From Capitella teleta (Eukaryota > Annelida > Polychaeta > Capitellidae), in NCBI GenBank assembly GCA_000328365.1, contig KB299619.1, positions 308,201 to 372,200 of the forward strand: a stretch of DNA of 64,000 nucleotides. The letters run 5' to 3'. Below the pieces are notes generated by a model. That model had not been told where the DNA came from. It saw only the letters and a program-made list of their open reading frames with translations, and made no database searches. The position numbers were made by a program, and so were the translations under genes. Shown in pieces: positions 1 through 17,072 of the stretch (position 1 is its first letter; each line of letters opens with the position of its first letter).

Positions 1-1
1 A

Positions 2-457
2 AATCATTTTGCCACCAGTCAGGCGCGAAATTTTTTTTTTTTTTTTCGCTATTTTTCTTATTTTAACAAGCGATTTTCTAGGACACCTACCATGTTTCTC
101 ATCCTGAAACAGTAATAAGGTCAGCCAGAGTGCACCACGCATGCGCTTTCGTTTCGTGAACAACAAAGATGTCCTTTTATGGCGAAGATGCTCTGCTCTG
201 ATTGGCTGAAATCGATAGCTTCACGAGGGGAACGGAACCAATCAGCCATCAGCCAAACCAAGCCATCAGCTGACGTTTGCCTCCTATACTTCGCAATGGA
301 AGCCATTCTCCCATAGGCGCAATGCTAACCCCGATATTCGGAATGCATTATTTCCTTACGCTTGCATCCAGGCATGGTGTTTTTGGCACGAAATGCTATC
401 AATTGGTGCTATGAGTCAATAGAACATCACTTAAAATTTAGTTCCCCATCCCTTTAA
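2..457. repeat. Dispersed repeat, copy 1 (runs off left edge)
   Basis: Bases 2-235 match 30958-31195 nearly base for base in the same orientation, apart from a few substitutions and a different A/T run. The outer end here, 441-457, reads GTTCCCCATCCCTTTAA. Its reverse complement matches the outer left end of copy 2 (30693-30709) at 15 of 17 positions, so the family seems to have terminal inverted repeats that begin TTAA. This suggests a non-autonomous DNA transposon with a TTAA-like target, an inference. No transposase is visible. The copy continues beyond base 1. Confidence 0.75.
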
Positions 458-659
458 CTTTCAATGCATTTCAATGGCACTGTGCTTTTCTGATAAAGTG
501 TTACAAAACAGATCGCAGTGTAAAAACTACGCAAATCTCAGAGAAATAAGCTATATTATTTGTATGTGCATGTAGCTTAGTTTTAAGGATCTTGGTCGAC
601 GTACATCACCTCCGGTTCCTCTGTTCTGCGTGTGGTTCAATGTCGTACCTCAGAGCGAC

Positions 660-817
660 GTACGGCATTGAAATTTCGTACGGCATTGAAATTTCGTACG
701 GCATTGAAATTTCGTACGGCATTGAAATTTCGGCATTGAAATTTCGTACGGCATTGAAATTTCGTACGGCATTGAAATTTCGTACGGCATTGAAATTTCG
801 TACGGCATTGAAATTTC
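660..817. repeat. 18-bp minisatellite
   Basis: Nine tandem copies of GTACGGCATTGAAATTTC: eight full and one (the fifth) lacking its first four bases. Copies are otherwise identical, so the array is young or homogenised. The period is a multiple of three and no frame has a stop, so it gives apparent open frames of 70-86 codons on both strands; these are artefacts of periodicity, not genes. Confidence 0.95.
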
Positions 818-3373
818 GTGCCATTCAATCGGGACAATTCGGCCTCGCATAAAAAGCTGAACACTGCGGAACATGCATGGTTGACGTCTTGACGAGTGAA
901 CGAAATAAATACTGCTGGCTATAATCCCAAATTGAGTCGCGATGTTATGTAATTCAACCTCGGGCTATAACAGAAGACGTTATGTAATCACAACAACGTC
1001 GTATGAAGAAAATATATCGTGCATGTGCAACATGCGAAAGATCTTGCCAATTATATTGTCCACCGTTTTCTTCTAAATCTGGTCATAAATTACGTCTGGG
1101 AGTCTAATGCACGGTTTCCTAACTCCTATAGCATAGCCTACAAAAAGGCTATAATATTATGTAATGCTTATGTAGATTGCAGCTAGGAGCGATATGATCC
1201 TCATTAGTGACTAGTTTTAGACGTGACTAGACTCACATCTCTTGATTGAAATATGAGCTCCCAGTCACAAAGGTGGACTATGTACTTAATAATTTAGATT
1301 AATTTCTTTTGCATGCATGTGCCAGCAACAGGTCTATGCATTGGACAGGATACATATCCTTGATTGCAGAGAGCTGTTTGTGGGTTGGCAAAATATCTCT
1401 TCAATGTGATAATAATGATGCATTAATTTAACCGTGTTTTCTCGAGTTAGACATGAATGAGGGATCGTAACTCCTGGATCCAGTCTGTATGAAATATTCC
1501 TCGTTTTTGTCGTTGTTCGATGACTGATAGCATGAGAACACGTTGAATTTATAGAAATATCCATAGACCATAATACACCGTCAAGCTAAGATCATAAGAA
1601 TTTGCATGAAATGAGTTCAAAATAATAACTATATTCATGCAACAAGTTTCTCTCCCTTCAAGTCGAATGTAGGCTTCTTCCGTCTTGTATATTAAACGTT
1701 ACATGTATATAGAGGTCGCTGTGAACCAGTTGTTTGAAAATGAACAGTCGAAGCAGCCAGCCGAATGAGAACAGTCGAATTGTTCTCAGAATGGATGCTT
1801 TTTAGCATCTCCCCAGCGTGCTTTCGTATGCCCGTGGTCGCTCGCAACACGGGTCAGTTCGAGGGTGGTTCGTGAGGTGATCATCGGGAGCTGCATGTCA
1901 TTTGCATGTGGTCTCCTGGGGATACACCACCTATCTTATTAATTACAGCAGGCGCGCATGCGTGAAGAGCCTCTTGGGTATTTGGTCACGAAGACTGCCG
2001 TGATTGCCCGTTTGACCATCGGTCATTGCATGGTGTCTAATTTGTCTTGAATTGCAATTCCATCATTTGCATGTGTATATGGTTTACAGATTGTAAATAT
2101 TTACCTGTTATACTTACGTCAGCAGTTATGCACTTTGAAACACTATTGCACAGATAAACAATTCCGCAGAGCATCGAACGATCAGCCGCAGACCACGTGG
2201 TAGGCAGCGGAGGGACGTTATGCAACCAGTTCTTATTCCCCTTCGTATCAACCACTCTTAGTCTCTTCTCTTGACACAAACGCAAAGTGATTACTCCGAC
2301 CTCCAACCTTCCTGCCATGACCTCTCTGCGAGGTCACGAAGGCAGATGGAGCGATGACTCAGCTCCATTCGAATTAGGACCTAATTTCAAGCACGTGATT
2401 TGAAGAGGTAAACGTGTAAAGAAGAATGATGACGTAATGATTGAATTTACATGATTAGGTTATGAACTGAAAACCGAGGAGGAATAATGCACCTATACAG
2501 GTACATATGCAGCCAGTGCCCTCAATTTGCGTATTGCGTATGCAAGGCAACGCAATTCTCACACAGCAGCACGCCGTTACAGAAACAGGACTCGAAGCCC
2601 TAACGTAGAGCAGAAGACGAAGGTTGAATCCCCTCTCCTAGAAGCGTCGTCGTTCTGTCCGTGTTTCGCCATACCAATGAGGCGAGGTCTTCGGGTGGCG
2701 ACCTGCGCAGCCTAGCAGCGGCGTCGGGTCCATTCGGCAGAGCCGACTGCGCGTGAGGTTGGCATTCGGATCATTCGCTTGCAAAGCAGTTTCATTAATT
2801 GTCCGCTTGACGTGCGCCACGCCCCAGGTCCAAATGGCACCAGCCGCAGAGATGCGAATTTGTCGAACATGACGCGAAGACAAGGGGGTCGGTACGGGTC
2901 AGTGCGCATGCGCTATGGATGGAGAATCAAGAGAGAACAGTCAGTGGAGAGGGCCCTGGGAGGGAGGGGGGGGGGCTATGAGGTCGATATTTGGAGATTG
3001 TAAGGGATACTGTAGACAACTTAACCTGTTGGTTGGTAGTTCCATATACCATTAATAGGTTGTGCATGGCCGCGTAAACCTTTTGCATTTGTATGTATAC
3101 CAATGTAAAACATTCCATAACAGAGGAGCATGTTGATTAAAAGTGGTATTTTTTTTAAACATATGATACACGGGTAAAAAGTACATTAAGAGTAAAGGAA
3201 TTTACAGTCCGCACTGGTCGATTGACAGGTGCATTCATCATTATAAAAACACGCATATTAGCTGGATGATCGTGATCCCGTATAGCATTTAAAAGTAAAT
3301 AAAGGGGTTTAAAAAACAATGCGCTCTTTTACTGGAAGTCAATTCAATTGCCTCGCTATACTGGCGTAATATG
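818..3373. other. Intergenic stretch, no gene seen
   Basis: No open frame here has splice sites, family similarity or sensible composition. The stretch is AT-rich except for 2520-2960, which is richer in G+C and CpG and contains the palindrome GCGCATGCGC at 2904-2913, a match to the NRF1 recognition sequence. That block could be a promoter or enhancer, but no exon was found beside it. Confidence 0.6.
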
Positions 3374-3660
3374 AACATTTCATTTCATTTTATTTCCTTT
3401 TATTTAAAAACGCTTTTTCAGCAATATCAAAAGAACATTCAAATGCGTTGTACAGAGGTAAAAAGGAATGTCATAAAATGCTAGAAAAAGCAATATTAAA
3501 ATAGTGAGTCTTAAGTTGTTGAACATAACGATTCAAATTAACTAAAAGTCTAGCACGTAAGTTATGTAGAACTTGCAATTTTGATAAAATCCGGTCATTA
3601 CTTCCAAAATAAAGCGAATGGCAAAATCAGGCCTAGTAGTAACATAAGCAGGTACTAGCT
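3374..3660 (-). mobile_element. LINE 3' tail fragment, copy 1
   Basis: Read on the minus strand, this fragment resembles 39337-39720. Both end in a T/A-rich tail (ATTTCATTTCATTT on the plus strand), and both give a degraded peptide of the kind that ends many non-LTR reverse transcriptase proteins, with short matches such as AFEC/AFKC and KAF/RAF before the stop. No reverse transcriptase core is present. Clade is not assignable; I infer a 5'-truncated copy. Confidence 0.45.
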
Positions 3661-6600
3661 TTTAAAATTATTTTCTGTTAAAAATACTTCTTAATTCGAG
3701 ATCAAATCTTGAGCTGAGCATATGAAATACGGCAGACATTTTGGTGAAACTCTGACCTCCCCAACTGCAAAGGAGGGAAGAGTAATCTTGGATATAGCTC
3801 TGACGATAAATTATGAAATCCGTCTCATTATTCAGCATTCAGACGGTCTCAACCATCAACTTGTGAATTTTCCTGTCCTGCATCGACGCTTCCAATGGCG
3901 TCGTGATCTGCCTCACCTCGCCACACACTTTGTCACCCAGGATGTCTCCAGTTCCAGGTATTTCGTTGTTGCCGAAATAATCTTTTGAATAAAGTCCGAT
4001 TTTTCAATTTTGACAAAACAAAATCAACAGCCTGGTACGAAAAGACAAGATTAGAATATCCTTCGCTGACCATAATTTAGTCCTCATTAACGATGCTTAT
4101 CCGATGGATATATACGAGGGTCAAAGGGCATAATTCAATTTCCGGATCGGGAGATGGGTCAACGGGAGCAGGAATTCCCGCGGGCGGATAGGCGTCTCCA
4201 CAAAGGGGAAACTGAGCTAATTATCGTCGCAATTCACTTTAAATGCTTCATTATTCGTAGCACTGAAGCGGGCGATATTAGAGGAAGCGTCTGCTACAGC
4301 CACAAATGCTAACGACGTAGGCATCGGGAAAAATTACCCTACCGAATGTGTCCAGCGGGAGAGCCCAGTCATTTAACGGTAATGGCGAGAAGTTCTCGCC
4401 ACACCGCCCTATAATGCTTGGACGGCGGCTCACCAAGTGCCGCGCGTCAAGAGTGATCATCAGGCCTCGTATATATCACTAACTTAATACACTAAATGCC
4501 AAAAATGGGCGCAGGGAAGGGCCAGCCATTGCTAAGTGAATTATCCGTGTAATTGCTGGAGAATCGCCCAGCCAGAATGAGTTTGCTGCTGCCGGGCTCG
4601 TAAGCACCTCATTCGGAGATTTCAGCGACACTTGCTCTGCATTAGAGCGCCATTTGCAATATGCCTGCGCATTGTTTGCGTTTGCCCCGTTGTGACGTCA
4701 GAGGGGGGCGCTCTTTTGCACCGCACGCAGCCGAGCTGTGATTAATTTGAATCTTAACCCAATTGAGCTTGATCTCGGTTGAGGCCTTTTTGTTCTTATA
4801 ATAGTGGGAAGGGTTATTGCGATCATGTTTCATGAGCGCCCCTTTCACTAGTTTTCTGTCTGCCATAGCTTCAGCAGAAAAGAGTTCGCTAATCGTGTTC
4901 ATGGAGCGCTAATTTCATTGAAATCTGACTCTGATGCCGTCTATCTTCCCCCGTCCATATTCATTTAATTTCACTATCATGTCATGTCATGTCAGCTTGT
5001 GGGGTATACGCGGCCTTGATTCATTTTTGTTGTGTCTGATCACACGCTATAAAGTCATGTTAACAAAAAATGTTTGTTTAAACTTTTAATTGCGTGGTTT
5101 ATCAAATCAAAGCCGCCCTAATTAAAATTGTGTCATTTTCAGATTTTGATAACGCCATATGCTACCACCATTGTACTTACTACTGCATGTAAGTCTCAAA
5201 ATAATGAAAGAAAAACCCGAGATTAAAAACACTTAACGAACTTCGAAGGGCGCAAACCTCAAATTGGTCTTCATTACTTTTTTTTCCGATAAAGTAACGT
5301 TTCCCTCGAAAACAAGTGAAATCAGTTTAAGTTTAAATTATCATAGTTTTTTTTGTTTTGTTTTTTTTGTGGATTTGAGATATCTACAGATGTTAACATA
5401 ATTATAATTAGAAGAGTATTGTATTTTCTTGGACGTGAACACGCAATGAACACATATACCTGTTCATATACAGCAATAATTCTTAAGTACATGCATATAT
5501 ACTCTAGTATATAGCGAACATTGCACAGTACAAACTGTAAATATAATATATATATATAAGTATCTATCGAGGCAAACCATACAGCCAGTATGGAACGCGG
5601 GTGTGCTAGCGGACAGGAAGTGACGCCCTCCCGTGTCACGTGAGATCGATCAGCCTATCAGCAGCGTCCAGATAACCGTTTCCCCAGCGCCCACGGGAGC
5701 GTCCGTGGAGGAGCAGCGATAGCATCATTCGGACCGCGATAGGCCCGTGATTGCCGTCCAGCGCGCACCGGACGAGATGGATGGGTCGGTCGAGGCGCTT
5801 ACATGTCCAGAGGCCCTAATGCAACGGCGGCGCTCGCGTCCGACGCTTCTGATCGATGTGCACCGGGCGCTCAGTCTCTGTAATCGCACCGAGGAAGCGT
5901 TCTCTCCAGGGGCCGGCGGGCGCTGAGCCGCTGCCCAGAAGCAGCTGGACGCTGGTCCGGGTGTCCAAGAGTGACCATGCATCACATGACCAGGTTGCCT
6001 GTCATATACGTGGGCATGACTGATGGAAACTGGGAATATATGCAGGTTTTTTTTTTTGTATCAAATTACACCGTTTGATTTTATCATTGAAGTTGGGAAC
6101 TGGTCATGGGTTGATTTGCTTTAGTCGTTTTCTACATACGGCACAGGCAGGAAGTCCATTCGCCATGTCAGCCTCATCGTCTCCGTTATACTTTGTATCA
6201 TGTACGCACCAAGGATAATCTGAGGCACCTAACAATGAAAAGAAACCGAAATTGGCGCTGCACTTTTCAGAGGTTGATCAGATGGTTGTGCGTGTTGCAT
6301 GTGAAATGTGTGCTTGTTTATTTACAATGCATCCGATCGATTATGTTGTTGAAATATGTATATTTAGCACTATTGAAACAACCCGTTCATATACATATGT
6401 ACTAAGTATTTGCATGTGCATGTATATTCTATAATCTATATCATCGAAATATACCAGAGATATTACTTTCATGTATCACAGCAAAATTTAACAAGTAGAT
6501 AAAAAGTGACAGTACTGAATGAAGTATAAGAATTGAAATAATTTATTTCATCAAGAGCAATCATTAAAAAATCAACATACTTCATCCGAAAAATACTAAC

Positions 6601-7037
6601 ATGTACAAGTATATAATTTTAATGAATTTATCACAAGAAAGTAACACGAGAACCGTTTTACAGCCAATTTGTGCCGAACACATTTTCAGCAAGCAACCGC
6701 GGCTCGAATACTTCTATGAAAACAAACAGTGCGTATAATATAAATAAAGAAATCAACAATGCATCTAAGTAAGTAATTGTGGTAAGCGACATTGTTAGAT
6801 TTCTCGTATAAGGTATATACAGGAATCAATCTATGAGTCGGGTGCTTAAGGCGCGCCATGGAAGGCCACAGTCAAAATTGCAAATCATATGATTTCGCTT
6901 TAAACATTTAAAATGAGTTTATCGCCAACAAGGAGGGCAATGGGCACTGAGCAGTGAGTGAGCGGGCGTCTTAAAAGTTCTTGGCATAATTAAAACATCA
7001 CATGGTAAGCTTTAGGCGTTTTCCCGCCAAAATGTTG
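3661..7037. other. 3' flank of the PRDM14-like gene, no other gene seen
   Basis: Mostly AT-rich sequence. Two richer islands, about 4140-4620 and 5640-5990, stand out; the second is strongly CpG-rich and contains a long minus-strand open frame of arginine/serine/alanine-rich composition, typical of chance frames in CpG-rich DNA. These islands could be regulatory elements of the neighbouring developmental gene; this is inference. The part just left of 7038 should include the PRDM14-like 3' UTR. Confidence 0.5.
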
Positions 7038-11975
<4,938 letters not shown>

Positions 11976-12049
11976 GTCAAACGGTGTCAGCGATTGAGAT
12001 CTAAGAATGCTTGTTCTCGCAAGTCATATAAGGCGAGGGGTTGAAGTGG

Positions 12050-12175
12050 CACCGTGGGCGCCCCGCCCCCTGGTCAGGAATAGGGCCGTCGTTCCTGCAT
12101 ACATTAGCCACCGAGCCCTATAGGGAAGTCGCATTGCACGCTAAGGGGGCGGGGCCAACGGGCGCATGCGCTGTG
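12050..12175 (-). promoter_or_regulatory. GC-box/NRF1 promoter of the PRDM14-like gene
   Basis: A CpG-rich island in AT-rich surroundings, directly upstream of the first ATG at 11975 on the minus strand. It has GC boxes at 12056-12070 and 12145-12156 (GGGGGCGGGGCC) and an NRF1-type palindrome GCGCATGCGC at 12162-12171. No TATA box is evident, as is usual for such promoters. I infer transcription starts near 12040-12140. Confidence 0.6.
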
Positions 12176-13650
12176 AATAGCTGGCTCCTATTCTCCGTTT
12201 TGACGAGTTTCTTCCAAAGCACTGACCTGGTTAATTGCTTTAATCATCTTTCTGGTTTTAATTACAAAACGAGGTGACTCAGATGGGAGAATGCTTCCTT
12301 CAAAAGACATCACGACCTCTTTCTTCGGCACAGAGTGTTCAAAGGAAAGACAAATGCGTCGATTTAAGGAGGACTTTATACTAAAGATGGCGTTCCGTAC
12401 ACGATACATTTGAATAGGATCAGCTGTCAATTAAATGAACTATGTTTCACGTACTGCCGAACACAAATGAATGACACAATGAATGTGTTGATAAAGTTCC
12501 ATTGATAGTTGCATTAGTATACAATTCGTATCAATTTAAATCCACCCGCGTGTATCATGAACGCTTCTCGACTGAGTAGCGATTTTAAGTACACGTTATT
12601 CCTTCGCTCTTTCGGGCTTCTTTTTACGTAAATAAAACTTTTAAATTCTGAGCTTCCAGCTCAAATTATACCCCGCTAAAACTATACGAGTACAGACACC
12701 TTCAGGCACAAGGTGGGAAAATATTTACTAAAAACAAAGAAAAGTGTTAAATAACCCGACGAGCCTAACGAGGTTAATTAGGTCGAAGAGAAAATTGACC
12801 TCATTTGATCACAGGGAAGGAAAAGAAACATTGTAATGATTGTTAGAGGAAAAAGTCAACCACCGAATACAGTGCAATGAATGAAGAATTTCCCAATCAA
12901 TGAAATCAACATTGACGCAGATCTGAAAGAATTTAAATACAGCCGCCAGTGATCATTGAATCAATCATTCCGTCATTATTGCCTGAATATATCGAATTTA
13001 ACCCCGTGGGCTGTGTTCTTCCCCTCCTCCTCCCCCTCATCCACCTCTTCTTCTTTTTCTTCCCCGGTGTAAGGAGAAGAAACCGGAGCCGATCTCAGTC
13101 GCGTTGGGGTTAATTCGAAACGGGGCAGAAGACAAACGGACACTGCTTAATTGCGCCGGTGGATTACAAGGGCTGCAAAGACCGTAATTAATGGCGATCC
13201 GTGCCTGGCGTTCTCAATGCCTTTTGCAGTGGTGTCGAATGGCGAAACAGTTGCTTAATTGGATTCCATTTCGTAGACGCCATGCAGATGTCATTGCTGC
13301 TGCACTGTGCCACCAACAAGTCGACGGAGGACGGAGGCATCCACCAGGATTTCAACCGGAGATCCGTGAATCCTGGTGATAAGAGTGAGAGATGTCTCCT
13401 TTGACGGAGTGCTTGGGCCCGCTGTGATGACAGAGCTGCCAGGACCCACGCCTCTGTTTACCCTGTTCTCTGCGCTCCCGTGCGCTCACCCCGAGTCTTA
13501 ATGTCCTAATTAGGAAAATTGAAGCCAGCCGCCAAGGCGACGGGCGCGCTTAATCTTCCTCGTGGGATTTAACCGTCGGCGAAGGGCGTGACTTTCGGGA
13601 AGGGCGAGATCTGCGGCACCGATAGCTGCTAGCCTCCCGACTCCCTGCAA

Positions 13651-13651
13651 G

Positions 13652-13683
<32 letters not shown>

Positions 13684-13684
13684 T
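13651..13684. repeat. (GTGC)n microsatellite
   Basis: Eight and a half uninterrupted copies of the tetranucleotide GTGC, an alternating purine-pyrimidine tract able to adopt Z-DNA. Confidence 0.95.
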
Positions 13685-15479
13685 TGTGCTTCCTTTCAAA
13701 GTTCTCCTGTATATGCACTTGTGATTGTCCTTAATATGCATGTGTAATAGCTATAAGCACTATACAAAGTATGCACTCATACAGAAAGGCTAAATTGTCG
13801 AACAACAGGTCTATATATGTATACTGCAGACCTGTACATGCACAATTGTACATAACCAACTTAATTGTTGCTTTATGTCGCAGATCACATTCGGGTAATT
13901 TCACACCGCCAATGATTAGATCGAGAATACCTGCAACTCCGGTGTCATCCACATTCACTTCTACAGTGTGTTCGTTTGAATTGCAAGGGTTGCAGTGCAT
14001 GGACATATAATTATTATTAATTACGACAAGTTATAAATCTCCATGGTACAAAGTTCAAGCGTTTCCTTGTATTTCACATTTTATTCCCATTTTCCCATTT
14101 AATTTTTAGCTACTCAACATTCCGCTTTTCATAGTAGTCTTGATGAGAATTGTTTCACGTCATCACGTGCATTTCCTTGCACTTTGGATAGAAACTGCAG
14201 CCGACAAACCACCTCATTTAGCGCTTTGGTATTTAGTATATATACGTGTAGTCAAATATAATTGCAGACTATTGTTGATACATGCAGGCTGATGGCAGCA
14301 CTGTCGTTCTGACAAATGGCTCAAAAACATGACCAAATGCGCAAGTATTTCTTATATAATAGTACATAGTACTATTACATAAGTCGTCATAGTTTGCGTC
14401 TTTCATATTACGACTTGTACACAATTAAAAAGGTTCTTGATTCGAAGAAGTCGTTTGATTAAAGCACAAATGTATAAATTCCATTTCACCCCAAATCCAT
14501 CCAGATTGAAGCCATTTGTTTAAGGACAAAACAGAAGTGAGAGAGAGTCCTTGAAGGCGAACGAGAACAATGGTCGATTTCGTATTCGTTAAAAGCGATT
14601 ACAGCGCCGTGAAAATCGTCGTCAGCGCGAAGCCAACGAGACGATGCAAATTGCTGCTGAATGCCAGACTAATAAGAGAGTTAGTTGCTTCAGAGAGAAT
14701 CTGACTCCATTACACCGAGGGGTGGATTCTCCCGAGGGAGTAGGCAGGGCAAACAGTCCACCCATAATGCCCCCTTGCAGCAAAATGTAACTCAATTGTC
14801 AGGGAGAAGTCTTTAAGGTCGACGGCTTAATGTCATTTAGTTTGTGGTTTTCAAGTGTTGCAATGTAATTAACGTTCGTTGCCATCTCTCCCAGACTTCA
14901 CTTCTCGGGTTCACTCGAAATCTCACGAGACGACGCGAGAGTATGACGGGAGCGACAAAATGGCGGCGGAGGTCTCACGGGGCTTGGGATAATGTACAGT
15001 TGCAACTGGACAATGGTCATACACCGCTAATTCGGACATGATGAGGGCAAGGGTCATCCCTGCATGGTGTCGATGTCGTCATGGGTGTCTCTCGGGAGGA
15101 AAAATTGACTCAGCCACAATTGAACAACGACATAAATGGTGTAAACATGTACACAGATCAATGCCTAAAAAACACAATAGTATTCAATATGGTTGCATGG
15201 GTATTTAGTTTTAAATTGAATCCGAGATCAATCAAATTGATGACTTTTCCGCTTGGTGTCATATTTCTGTGACAGTTGGGCTGTCTGACGAATGGGCTGC
15301 GTTTTGTTTTATCTCTCATTCCGCGCTATAGTATGGTTGATGGTCGCACAGTGACAGAGAGTCAGCCCGCTCCACCTAACACTCCAGTGATGACTTCGAA
15401 TTCGGTTGATGAATCAGGAAGCAGTTTGTCAAGCGATAGCTCAGACCCGTTCTTCACTAGCACAGTAATCCTGCGACAC

Positions 15480-15565
15480 AACCACGTGATTTGTATGGCG
15501 GTCTCGCGAGAAACAACGCCAATGAGCGAGATTTGAGACCGAGACAAAGACGGATGTGACGCAGC
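15480..15565. promoter_or_regulatory. Promoter-like motif cluster
   Basis: Within 85 bp there is an E-box CCACGTGA (15482-15489), a TATGGCGGTC YY1-like core, the perfect palindrome TCTCGCGAGA (15502-15511) and an ETS-type GCGGAAG. TCTCGCGAGA is an established core motif of TATA-less and bidirectional promoters in animals. Another YY1-like site, AAAATGGCGGC, lies upstream at about 14956. No gene was recognised on either side, so the transcript, if any, is unknown. Confidence 0.4.
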
Positions 15566-17059
15566 GGAAGAGTAAGCACGGCGGAGAATGTCGAGGAATG
15601 CCGAACACTTCCGAAGGCCACCCGAGATCTCTCAGTCATTGGGAATTTGACTAATGAAATTGACAGAGCTCTTGAACAGGACGCTTCAGTTTATCTGAAT
15701 GTCGTAAAGTTCGTGCACTTTAATCTCCGTTCGATTCGAAGTGCCATGGACATAGGCAGCACTGTCACGTGCCTGAAACACATTGGAAGAACACATATGT
15801 AGGTCAGATGGGGAAATAAAGATCTCTTTCTCTGTAATTATGTTAAGGTTAATTGTTGTCTCGATTTTACGAGTGTTGCACAAGGAGTGAAGTGAAGTTC
15901 CAGTGTGTTGTGAGCCAATTTATCAATTACATTATTTATGAAATGTTCTCATTGGTCATATTGCTTGGTTAATAGACACCGACGGACACATAGCCCGACT
16001 ATATTAGCACATACAACACATATAGCACACTACACATAACACAATAGCACAATAGCACATACAATAGCACACGTATATGTTCTAACAAATGTTCAATGAT
16101 TATCCTGAACAAACTCTAGAGACATAAATTATCTTCTCCCCACGAAACTTTCAGCGTGCGTACGTTGTGGAACATGTCGGGAGCTGACAATTCTATTTGT
16201 TAGCATCGTTTTGGATTACAGGTCGTCGACCCTATTTGCAATGTACCTGGCCAGCAGTACTGAACCCGAACATTTAACGAATCAACAAATGTTTCTCTGA
16301 CCAGAAATAAATATACCTCAACCTTTCTGAGCGAGTCTGTTGTTGGTCAACTCACATCAGCAAATACCAAAATGCATAATACGTGAGATTATGGCTTAGC
16401 TGTTCTGAATTTCTATTCGAGAAGCGACAAAGATGCGTGGTCAATCGGTCAAGCAGCGATTTCCCGGCAGTTGCCTGGGCTGCCACGCAGTTACAGATGG
16501 CCGAGGCTTAATTGCGCCCTTCTAAATGCAGAGGCACACGCCCCAAGAGCGACAAACAGCCCGAGGGGCGACACCTCTCGGTCTAAATTAATATCTTCGG
16601 GGATTCTAGTGGACCTCTACGGTGAATAATTCATTCGGAGATGCTAACCTGAGGCTGCTTCTGAGATTAGGTCTTTATCCAGGAGACACCTCCACCAACA
16701 CCTTCCGTCCGACGAGATCGCCCCGGACGTCCATCTCAAACGAGATGAATTGCATCCCGAATTCTATTCCGATTCTACACTCAGTGCACAGAGACACGCC
16801 TTGGTTAGTCATAATCTTGTCAACAGATTTCAAGTTTGGCAAAAATAACTCTCCTAAACTGCGACGGGATAACAGTTACATTGAACTGTTGTACATTATT
16901 TATAACTCTTTATAATTATAGATCCAGATGCCACTCAACAGTCCAAGCGACTGCATGGAGGTTTACTGATTGGGAATTCGTCTCAAAGCCAGCCGCCATG
17001 AGTAAGTGATGTTTGCTCCCCCGGACGATCTTTGGGAGCTTAATCCTAGATCTCAGTGA

Positions 17060-17072
17060 TGACCTTTGACCT
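17060..17072. promoter_or_regulatory. Perfect DR1 nuclear-receptor site
   Basis: TGACCTTTGACCT is the reverse complement of AGGTCA-A-AGGTCA, the ideal direct repeat with one-base spacer bound by HNF4, RXR and COUP-TF type nuclear receptors. It sits in a G+C-richer island of the intergenic region. Confidence 0.5.

Noticed and set aside
606-874. Overlapping open frames on both strands around 600-870
   Set aside because: They are produced by the 18-bp minisatellite, whose period is divisible by three.
5725-5985. 86-codon minus-strand frame in a CpG-rich island
   Set aside because: Arg/Ser/Ala-rich composition typical of random CpG-rich DNA; no domain and no splice context.
12229-12425. Open stretch on the minus strand with acceptor- and donor-like ends, as a possible upstream exon of the PRDM14-like gene
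   Set aside because: Its phase at the donor (0) does not fit the acceptor at 12000, which would need 2; joining them meets a stop at once. It also lies upstream of the GC-box/NRF1 promoter.
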